Below are positions 1 to 5,376 of a stretch of 19,855 nt of DNA, piece after piece. Below the pieces are notes generated by a model. It saw only the letters and a program-made list of their open reading frames with translations. It did no database searches and was not told the origin of the DNA. Every line of letters begins with the position of its first letter. Positions within the stretch are counted from its first letter, which is position 1. This DNA comes from Nitrospira sp. GTDB lineage: Bacteria; Nitrospirota; Thermodesulfovibrionia; Thermodesulfovibrionales; SM23-35. The position numbers and the translations under genes are program-made. Location: NCBI GenBank assembly GCA_016873575.1, contig VGWY01000019.1, forward strand, positions 1 through 19,855, in the 5' to 3' direction.

Positions 1-580
1 ATTCTGCTGCAAGTTCAATTCCTATCACAATGCATTGTTCAGCCTCCTGCCTTGTCATAGCATGTCCTTTTCTGATATTTTTTGTCCCCATCACGACCTT
101 TTTTGAAATGAATAATCCCCCCCTCCCATCTTTAAAATCCCCCTCTAATCCCCCTTTAATAAAGGGGGACTTAGGGGGATTATCCCTTTTACAGAGGGGG
201 GTGTGGGGGGATTCGGGGGGATTAAAATCAAAATCAACCCCTATGTCAATCACAACAACCTCTGCCCCTGCATGCCTCGCAAGTACATTGATACCAGCTC
301 CACCATTAAGGAAATTGAATACCATCTGCCTTGTAACCTCTTTTGGGTACGCAGAAACACCTTCATCTGCAACACCATGGTCACCTGCAAATGTAAAGAT
401 AACTTTTTTATCAAGCACAGGCATCGTGTTCTCTGTGATTGCTACAAGCTTTCTTGCGAACTCCTCAAGCCTTCCGAGGCTTCCCCGTGGCTTTGTGAGG
501 CTATCAAGACGTTTTTGGGCTATCTCATATAGTTCCTGTTTAGTGGGGTGAACATCTGATATAATTTGCTTAATGCCCAT
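1..580 (-). CDS. cobT: CobT, nicotinate-nucleotide:dimethylbenzimidazole phosphoribosyltransferase (3' end beyond the window)
   Basis: CobT transfers phosphoribose from nicotinate mononucleotide to a lower-ligand base such as dimethylbenzimidazole, making alpha-ribazole phosphate for the cobalamin nucleotide loop in the cytoplasm. The first 193 residues are visible; the family is about 350 residues, so the C-terminal half lies outside. Family motifs seen are LTKPRGSLGRLE near residue 29, FAGDHGVADEGVSAYP near 64-79 and NGGAGINVLAR near 92-102. The ATG at 580 is preceded by AGGAGGTG, which overlaps the cobU stop codon (TAA at 597-595), so the two genes are probably translationally coupled. Residues 120-156 are a proline/glycine-rich in-frame insert made from a palindromic repeat, lying between IDIGVDFDF and the resumed family sequence SKKVVMGTKNIRKG. 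No stop codon occurs through the insert. I am sure of the family; whether the insert is tolerated is unknown. Confidence 0.93.
   Translation of the reverse strand, partial: MGIKQIISDVHPTKQELYEIAQKRLDSLTKPRGSLGRLEEFARKLVAITENTMPVLDKKVIFTFAGDHGVADEGVSAYPKEVTRQMVFNFLNGGAGINVLARHAGAEVVVIDIGVDFDFNPPESPHTPLCKRDNPPKSPFIKGGLEGDFKDGRGGLFISKKVVMGTKNIRKGHAMTRQEAEQCIVIGIELAAE
113..223 (-). repeat. In-frame NPPxSPFxKGG-type palindromic repeat insert in cobT
   Basis: This 111-bp C/G-run-rich block encodes 37 residues inside CobT. It reads as two related modules, one starting NPPESPHTPL and one starting NPPKSPFIKGGL. Its centre is the imperfect palindrome ccccctttaataaaggggg (151-169). Related copies lie at 10344-10388 and 13836-13877. 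The length is a multiple of three, so the host frame is kept. Confidence 0.85.
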
Positions 581-594
581 AATACTGCACCTCC

Positions 595-1116
595 TTAGCC
601 TTTCACTTTCAAAGATATTCCGCTTACTAAGAGATATACTTCGTCTGCAATCTCTGCAATCCTCTGATTTAAAAACCCGGCCATGTCTCTGAATCTCCTT
701 GCCATCTCGTTCTCAGGAACAATTCCCATTCCAACTTCGTTGGAGACAATGTAGATGCGTGATGCGTGACATGTGATGCGCAATGTGTCAACAAAGTTTT
801 CAATTTTATAACTGATGTCTAAATTGCTGTGCATGATATTTGATAACCACAATGTCAGACAATCAATAACTATTACGCTATATTTACCCTCTATTTCCTT
901 AACAACATCAGCAATCTTTAATGGCTCTTCGTATGTAATCCACTCATCACCCCTATGGCGTTTATGATTTTCTATTCTTTGCCGCATCTCTTCGTCCAGT
1001 GCTTCTGCAGTAGCAATATATGCCTTTTTGCCATTAATCTTAGATGCCTCAGCCAGTGCAAATAAACTTTTTCCGCTTCTTGCCCCGCCAGTGATAAAGA
1101 CTATCTTCTTATTCAT
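595..1116 (-). CDS. cobU: CobU, bifunctional adenosylcobinamide kinase / adenosylcobinamide-phosphate guanylyltransferase
   Basis: CobU phosphorylates adenosylcobinamide and then guanylates the phosphate to give adenosylcobinamide-GDP, the partner of CobT's product in nucleotide-loop assembly. The 173-residue length is normal for the family. Visible motifs are the P-loop GGARSGKS (10-17), the HKRHRGDEW segment (51-59) where the family carries its guanylylated histidine, the Walker B-like VIVIDCLTLWLSN (81-93), SNEVGMGIVPEN (125-136) and RRFRDMAG (140-147). The ATG at 1116 has an AGGGTGAT ribosome-binding site. It is downstream of the cobalamin riboswitch and 14 bp upstream of cobT, so B12-controlled co-transcription is expected. 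Residues 110-121 (DTLRITCHASRI) are encoded by five tandem heptanucleotides and replace the usual poorly conserved stretch before the SNEVG motif. Confidence 0.95.
   Translation of the reverse strand: MNKKIVFITGGARSGKSLFALAEASKINGKKAYIATAEALDEEMRQRIENHKRHRGDEWITYEEPLKIADVVKEIEGKYSVIVIDCLTLWLSNIMHSNLDISYKIENFVDTLRITCHASRIYIVSNEVGMGIVPENEMARRFRDMAGFLNQRIAEIADEVYLLVSGISLKVKG
754..788 (-). repeat. Heptanucleotide tandem array inside cobU
   Basis: On the plus strand there are five consecutive 7-mers: gatgcgt (754-760), gatgcgt (761-767), gacatgt (768-774), gatgcgc (775-781) and aatgtgt (782-788). They encode CobU residues 110-121. The same 7-bp periodicity occurs at 1459-1535, 1616-1636 and 9365-9427. 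Confidence 0.75.
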
Positions 1117-1148
1117 GTAATCACCCTGAAATCTTTTATATCCAGAAA

Positions 1149-1311
1149 TTAGTAAACATTCATGGTTATTACTTCTTTTTCAATTATCTCAATCCGTCGC
1201 AAGTTCTTTACTCTCATAGCGTGTGTATGTGCTGATAGGCTCAGATAAGACAGAAGCAGGCATTAATAAAAAAATGGAAAGTAATAGGTAATAAACGAGA
1301 ATTTTTTTCAT
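1149..1311 (-). pseudogene. Riboswitch-proximal signal-peptide ORF, probable remnant of an exported B12-uptake protein gene
   Basis: A 40-codon ORF (ATG at 1311, TGA at 1189) starts 40 nt after the riboswitch with a strong GGGAGGA ribosome-binding site. It encodes a clear Sec signal peptide (MKKILVYYLLLSIFLLMPAS, then a VLS-E cleavage region) and only about 17 mature residues ending ESKELATD. A frame change near 1190 opens a further RRIEIIEKEVITMNVY stretch to a stop at 1149. Cobalamin riboswitches often precede btuB-type TonB-dependent receptors, and a signal peptide followed by a short acidic stretch would suit such a receptor's beginning. The rest of the gene would have been deleted before cobU. 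I see too little sequence to prove the identity; a genuine short exported peptide is the alternative. Confidence 0.5.
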
Positions 1312-1429
1312 CTTTTCCTCCCTCGAGAATTTTTAGTTTTAAACTTTTTTGGCCTGGATAGGTCTTCCGGCTCAGGGCTATGGCGCCAAAACTCGTTTGG
1401 GGCCTCTCTACTCACCCACCTTCCCAATG

Positions 1430-1459
1430 GTTTTATAAACCACCAGTGGTTTATAAAAC
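1430..1459. repeat. Perfect 14-bp inverted repeat inside the riboswitch variable region
   Basis: The arms gttttataaaccac (1430-1443) and gtggtttataaaac (1446-1459) are exact reverse complements separated by two bases. In RNA this would form a long stem with a tiny loop next to the heptanucleotide array. It may be an enlarged peripheral riboswitch stem or an inserted palindrome. Confidence 0.85.
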
Positions 1460-1535
1460 AGTTAACAGTTAAAAGTTTAAAGTTAAAAGTTTTTAATCCT
1501 TTACTCTTAACTTTTCACTCGTAACTTTTCACTGT
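1459..1535. repeat. Heptanucleotide array inside the riboswitch
   Basis: About eleven 7-bp units run in phase, beginning cagttaa, cagttaa, aagttta, aagttaa on the plus strand and continuing with taacttt and tcactcg-type units. The first half carries AAGTTAA-like units and the second half their reverse complement TTAACTT-like units, so the array can fold on itself. It sits between the two conserved core blocks, where family members vary in length. Confidence 0.75.
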
Positions 1536-1615
1536 CTTTATGGGGTTTCGTTCCCTTCACGGCTGCGGGGCAGCGGAGGATTTCCACCTCTCTTCCCTGA
1601 CATCCAGCCACCTTG

Positions 1616-1636
1616 AAATCCTAAATCCTAAAATCT
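1616..1636. repeat. Short heptanucleotide run at the riboswitch 5' edge
   Basis: Three 7-mers, aaatcct (1616-1622), aaatcct (1623-1629) and aaaatct (1630-1636), lie between a TATAAT-like box and the first strand of the riboswitch outer stem. Confidence 0.55.
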
Positions 1637-1646
1637 ACAATTTTAA

Positions 1647-1652
1647 ATTATA
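1647..1652 (-). promoter_or_regulatory. Possible -10 box for the riboswitch/cobUT transcript
   Basis: An exact TATAAT is read on the minus strand about 35 nt before the riboswitch outer stem, a sensible place for transcription to begin. No convincing -35 hexamer is seen at 16-18 bp spacing (the sequence there is A-rich), so this is a weak call. Confidence 0.35.
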
Positions 1653-1694
1653 TAGAATCACCTCCTCACTTTTTAGGTCTGTAATACTTCTTTA

Positions 1695-1768
1695 CACTGT
1701 CATTGCGAGGGACAAAGTCCCGAAGCAATCTCAAAACGAGATTCCTCGCTTCGCTCGGAATGACAGTG
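1695..1768. repeat. CATTGCGAG-type palindromic interspersed repeat
   Basis: The arms cactgtcatt (1695-1704) and aatgacagtg (1759-1768) are exact reverse complements. The inside carries gcgaggga...gaagcaatctc and cctcgcttcgctcgg, the usual composition of widespread non-coding bacterial palindromes. A related element follows at 1858-1988. Confidence 0.7.
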
Positions 1769-1857
1769 GGGTTTGATAGTTTATAGCATATCGCGTTTGA
1801 GTTTTTCAACCCAACTGGTGTAATGAACCGCAGAGGAAACAGAGAAATTTTAACTCA

Positions 1858-1988
1858 AATTACGCAAGGTATCATGAAAACCCTTATTAATACTGTCATT
1901 GCGAGCGTAGTGAAGCAATCTCTAAGTGGGTAGGACTGCTTCGTCGCTTCGCTCCTCGCAGTGACATCATGGTAAACCTTGCGTAATT
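1858..1988. repeat. Composite inverted-repeat element
   Basis: The outer arms aattacgcaaggt (1858-1870) and accttgcgtaatt (1976-1988) are exact 13-bp reverse complements. Inside is a CATTGCGAGCGTAGTGAAGCAATC / CTTCGCTCCTCGCAGTGACA-like palindrome of the same family as 1695-1768. There is no coding potential. The rest of 1650-2035 shows nothing else I can name apart from a possible promoter region for the genes that follow. Confidence 0.7.
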
Positions 1989-2035
1989 CGGGATGTTAAA
2001 ATAATTATGTGTCTAAGTGAGGATGGGTTTTTCCT

Positions 2036-2218
2036 ATGCCTGTGTTGAAAAAATACCAAGAGTGCTATAAGATTAAGCAAAGGTTCTTAGATTATAAAAT
2101 TCCATGGGAGAAGTTTTTAGAGTGGTATGAGACAAAATCAAAGGAGCTCTGTCTCTCAAAGATATTTAAGACTATGTCATTAAACAACCTCTTGAGACGT
2201 GAAATGAGAATTAGATAA
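2036..2218 (+). CDS. Small unknown basic protein, first ORF of the 2036-7647 cluster
   Basis: I do not recognise this 60-residue protein. It is rich in Lys, Arg, Glu, Leu and Tyr (for example KYQECYKIKQRF and FLEWYETKSKEL), has no signal peptide or membrane segment, and ends with a basic NNLLRREMRIR. The ATG at 2036 has a GAGGAT purine tract about 11 nt upstream. The stop lies 14 bp before the next gene, whose GGAGG ribosome-binding site sits in the gap, which supports real co-transcription. It begins just after a repeat element, so it could also be the tail of a gene broken by that element, such as a DNA-binding or recombinase fragment. No function is proposed. Confidence 0.45.
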   Translation: MPVLKKYQECYKIKQRFLDYKIPWEKFLEWYETKSKELCLSKIFKTMSLNNLLRREMRIR

Positions 2219-2232
2219 GGAGGATTACAAAA

Positions 2233-3507
2233 ATGAGGAAGAAAGATTTTTTAAAAGAAAAAAGGTTCTATCTCGTTATATTCGTATTATTATTCATTCT
2301 TCATCCGTTGAATCTGTTCGGACAGGGGGAAAATATAGAAAAGACTTTTAAGGTTGAGATAAAAAATAATCTTATCAGTGTATATGTCCAAAATGCAGAG
2401 TTATCTGATGTTCTACAAGAGATAGAAAAAGGCACAGGTGTCGAGATAACAATTGGTAAAGAACTCGTTGGAAAGAAGATAACGTCACAATTCGAGAATT
2501 TTGAAGTAGAGGGTGCCTTAAGGGAAATCCTTCGAGATAATCATTATATTCTTACACTTTTTCAGGATCCAGAGAATAAAGAGAAACATATCCTGAAAGA
2601 GGTCAAAGTAGAGGGAACTGTCATAGGTTCAAAATCTTATAAAGGGGAAATGATCACTATTGAAATTCCCTATGGTTCTGGTGAGGGAGAAGTCGGTGCT
2701 GTTGATGAAGGAGAAGGTGTAATTATAGGTCCTAAATCTTTTACTATTGATGATAAAGGTAATATTTATATCTGCGACACAGTTAACAATAGGGTTCAGA
2801 TATTCTCTCGTGATGGTAAGCATCTATCAGCCATTCCCCTAGAAATGGAAGCGATGGCAGAAGATATTGCTGTAGATAGTTCTGGATTTGTCTATATTTA
2901 TGACCAATTGGGAAAGCTTTATCAGTATGACAAAAAAGGGAATATGGTCAATAAAATAAATGTGGGGTGGAGAGGCGGCGGAACAATGCACATTATTAAT
3001 AATGAAATTTATATGTACGCTTGCGATTTCAACACTTGTGGAGATTTCATCATTGGTAGAGTTTTAAATAATGTACTCGTCGGTCCATCAGCCGAAGAAC
3101 TAAAAAGATTTAAAGAGCCACTTAAGGGTAAACAGGGGTTAAGCGGTAAAAAATATATGACAAGTTTGAAAAGATTTGAAAAAGGTGAATTGAAGATTGA
3201 GGACAGGGAAAGTACAGCATTTAAAATTCTCTCTTTCCCTTTCAAAAATATCTTATCCATAAAGTTTTTGGGAGAAGATAAAAGAGGAGACCTATATATT
3301 AAGACAGAGCGTGATAATGAAAACCAAGAACTTGTAGTCGAAGTGCATAAGTTCAATCCTCACGGTGATTACCTGGGCACTATCCAGATGCCACCGAGTA
3401 ATATTCGTTTCTGGTCTGTTAAGAATTACTCTATTAGCAAAAATGGAATTATATATGGATTTTTGCCAGAAAAAGATAAACTGAGATTAAACATTTTCCC
3501 AAGTTAA
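2233..3507 (+). CDS. Exported STN-domain plus beta-propeller protein (paralogue 1)
   Basis: The 424-residue protein has an N-terminal Sec signal peptide (hydrophobic FYLVIFVLLFIL, cleavage likely near LFGQ, residue 30). An STN/secretin-N-like domain follows at about 40-115, with the pattern ISVYVQNAELSDVLQEIEKGTGVEITI. Then comes a beta-propeller of NHL/6-bladed type from about 150 to the end, with GPKSFTIDDKGNIYICDTVN and NRVQIFSRDGK blades. STN domains occur at the N-termini of secretins and TonB-dependent receptors, where they bind partners in the periplasm; the propeller suggests carbohydrate or protein binding. The ATG is supported by AAGGAGGATTAC. It is clearly paralogous to the protein at 4089-5348 across its full length. 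No enzymatic residues are evident. Confidence 0.85.
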   Translation: MRKKDFLKEKRFYLVIFVLLFILHPLNLFGQGENIEKTFKVEIKNNLISVYVQNAELSDVLQEIEKGTGVEITIGKELVGKKITSQFENFEVEGALREILRDNHYILTLFQDPENKEKHILKEVKVEGTVIGSKSYKGEMITIEIPYGSGEGEVGAVDEGEGVIIGPKSFTIDDKGNIYICDTVNNRVQIFSRDGKHLSAIPLEMEAMAEDIAVDSSGFVYIYDQLGKLYQYDKKGNMVNKINVGWRGGGTMHIINNEIYMYACDFNTCGDFIIGRVLNNVLVGPSAEELKRFKEPLKGKQGLSGKKYMTSLKRFEKGELKIEDRESTAFKILSFPFKNILSIKFLGEDKRGDLYIKTERDNENQELVVEVHKFNPHGDYLGTIQMPPSNIRFWSVKNYSISKNGIIYGFLPEKDKLRLNIFPS

Positions 3508-3527
3508 GACAATTGGCAGAAAAAGTT

Positions 3528-4052
3528 ATGAAGAACAAAACAATTATTTTTATAGTAGTCCAGATAATTGCTTTCTTAATTGGCACTTTTACCTTGCATG
3601 CAATAGATACAATTGACAAGGAATTACAAGTAGCAAAAGAGACACTGATCAATTTCTTTAATTACCTCTATGATGGACAATATAACAAAGCGGTTCTTTT
3701 ATTTGAGCCGTGGAAGGAAGGTAGCGGGATGCACAGTAGCAGTTGGGAAGGAATATTAAGCGGATTGCTGCCTGAAGAAAGAAATGAGAAAGGAAAAGCA
3801 ATAGGGTTGGGTATTATATATCGGACAGTTGGCGTTCCTATCAGGGCAAAAGTATTAGATATAAGAAAAGTTGACGTTGATAGATACAGATTGAAGGTAC
3901 AATTTTTAAAAGATGATGGGGATATTTATGTATATGGACCGTGTTGTGGAGCGAATGAGGAAACTATGCCGTCTCAAAGAGAATTTGTTTATTTTGTAGA
4001 TAGGATTGATGGAGTTTATAAGGTAAGAACACCACCATTGTTCCGACCATAA
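3528..4052 (+). CDS. Small exported protein of unknown function
   Basis: This 174-residue protein begins with a signal peptide or single N-terminal anchor (IIFIVVQIIAFLIGTFTLHA, just after MKNKT). The mature part starts with a helical stretch, LQVAKETLINFFNYLYDGQYNKAVLLF, that recalls NTF2-like/DUF4878 periplasmic domains, then a beta-rich C-terminal part (YRLKVQFLKDDGDIYVY). The family assignment is a guess from pattern only. I chose the ATG at 3528; an in-frame TTG at 3513 also exists, and neither has a strong ribosome-binding site. It lies between two paralogous propeller genes (20 and 36 bp gaps), so it is probably part of the same functional unit. A GPCCGA motif at about residues 142-147 is unusual. 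Confidence 0.75.
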   Translation: MKNKTIIFIVVQIIAFLIGTFTLHAIDTIDKELQVAKETLINFFNYLYDGQYNKAVLLFEPWKEGSGMHSSSWEGILSGLLPEERNEKGKAIGLGIIYRTVGVPIRAKVLDIRKVDVDRYRLKVQFLKDDGDIYVYGPCCGANEETMPSQREFVYFVDRIDGVYKVRTPPLFRP

Positions 4053-4088
4053 AAAAATTATAAGGTGAGGTTTTGAAAGGAGAACGAA

Positions 4089-5348
4089 ATGGAAAAGAAA
4101 GAATTTTTAAAAACAAAGGGTTTCTATCTCATTACATTCTTATTAATTCTATTCATTCTGCAACCATTGAATCTGTCTGGACAAGAGGGAGTGCCAGAAA
4201 AGACCTCTAAAACAATTGAGATAAAGAACAATCTTATCAGTTTAGACGTTAAGGGTGTAGACTTATCCGAAGTCTTAAAGGAGATAGAAAAGGGGACTGG
4301 TGTCAGGATAACAATTGTTGGTAAAGAACTTATTGGAAAGAAATTAACAAAGAGTTTTAAGAATTTAGACATAGAGAAGGCGTTAAGGAGTATTCTGGGT
4401 GAGGATTATGTATTTGTATTTTTAAAAGACCTAAAGAAAAAAGATAAATATATCCTGAAAGAGGTCAAAGTAGGGGTCTTGGGTTCTAAGCCCTCAAAAG
4501 TGAGAATGATTACTAAAGAGATTGCATATGGTAAAGGGAAAGAGGAAGTTGGTTTGCTTTCTATGAAAGATCTTCGGAGAGGGCCTGAATCTTTTTCTAA
4601 TGATGCCGAAGGCAATCTTTACATCTGTGACACCGTTAATCGGAGAATCCAGATTTTTTCTCCAGATGGAACACATTTGTATGAAATTCCTCTAAAAGAA
4701 GGGATGGAAGCAAATGATATCGCTATAGATAAATCTGGACATATTTATATTTACGATATACAGGGAAAACTTTACCAGTATGATAAAAAAGGAAACTTTC
4801 TTACCATGATCGATGTAGATTCAGAAAGATGGCGAAGCAGAAGACATATACATATCGTGGGTAATGATATCTATATCAGAAGTGGCGATCAAGAAGATAT
4901 ACTTATCGGTAGAATTGTAGAAGGTTTATTGGTGGCACCAAAGGGAGAGGAACTTTCTCTACCTCAAAAAGGTATTTATGGATTTAGCGGTAATAGGTAT
5001 TTAGTCAACTTAACGAGATGGGAAAGAGGTGGTATAGAGATAATCAATACAAGAGGAGACATTGTCAAATCTATTGAGTTACCAATGAAGGGTATAGTCT
5101 CTATAAGTTTTTTACAGGAAGACAAAAAGGGTAACTTTTATATACAGACAGAGCGCACTGATAATGAAAATCTCTTTCTTGAGGTACAAAAATTTGATTC
5201 TGATGGAAATTATTTAACTACTGTTTTAATTCCAGAAAGCGATTATAGTGGTGTATGGGGCATTAAACTTCTTTCTCTTGATGAAAATGGAACTATTTAT
5301 CAAGTTGTGACAGAAAAAGAAAGAGCTCAAATAAATATTTTTCAATAG
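4089..5348 (+). CDS. Exported STN-domain plus beta-propeller protein (paralogue 2)
   Basis: The 419-residue protein has the same architecture as the product of 2233-3507. It has a signal peptide (FYLITFLLILFILQPLNL, cleavage near SGQ), an STN-like domain at about 40-115 (LISLDVKGVDLSEVLKEIEK, GTGVRITIVGKEL), and a beta-propeller with GPESFSNDAEGNLYICDTVN and RRIQIFSPDGTHLYEIPL blades. The two copies share the start pattern KKxFLKxKxFYL and near-identical blocks such as KYILKEVKV/KHILKEVKV, pointing to a tandem duplication now separated by the 3528-4052 gene. The ribosome-binding site is AAGGAGAACGAA. Likely periplasmic or envelope-attached; partner and ligand unknown. Confidence 0.85.
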   Translation: MEKKEFLKTKGFYLITFLLILFILQPLNLSGQEGVPEKTSKTIEIKNNLISLDVKGVDLSEVLKEIEKGTGVRITIVGKELIGKKLTKSFKNLDIEKALRSILGEDYVFVFLKDLKKKDKYILKEVKVGVLGSKPSKVRMITKEIAYGKGKEEVGLLSMKDLRRGPESFSNDAEGNLYICDTVNRRIQIFSPDGTHLYEIPLKEGMEANDIAIDKSGHIYIYDIQGKLYQYDKKGNFLTMIDVDSERWRSRRHIHIVGNDIYIRSGDQEDILIGRIVEGLLVAPKGEELSLPQKGIYGFSGNRYLVNLTRWERGGIEIINTRGDIVKSIELPMKGIVSISFLQEDKKGNFYIQTERTDNENLFLEVQKFDSDGNYLTTVLIPESDYSGVWGIKLLSLDENGTIYQVVTEKERAQINIFQ

Positions 5349-5376
5349 AAACCAGCAAATTATAGGAGGGGATATT

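Larger units (their letters stand above)
1351..1612 (-). promoter_or_regulatory. Cobalamin (adenosylcobalamin-type) riboswitch with expanded variable region
   Basis: Read on the minus strand, the leader holds the family core: GGGAAGAGAGGTGGAAATCC then the CGCTGCCCCGCAGCCGTG block (about 1547-1596), and near the 3' end the B12-box-like AGCCGGAAGACCTATCC (about 1355-1371). The outer stem can be drawn: GGCTGGAT (1609-1602) pairs with ATCCAGGCC (1359-1351) with a single bulged G. The 3' end lies 40 nt before the ATG of the short ORF, so control of translation or early termination of the downstream cobU-cobT messages is expected when B12 is plentiful. The peripheral region between the two core blocks is unusually long because it holds a 14-bp perfect hairpin and an eleven-unit heptanucleotide array. 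Confidence 0.9.

Noticed and set aside
30..551. Plus-strand open frames over the left end
   Set aside because: They are antisense to cobT, whose minus-strand frame carries unmistakable family motifs and continues to the window edge.
1540..1776. Plus-strand 78-codon open frame
   Set aside because: It lies antisense to the conserved riboswitch core and across an interspersed palindrome, and shows no recognisable protein pattern.
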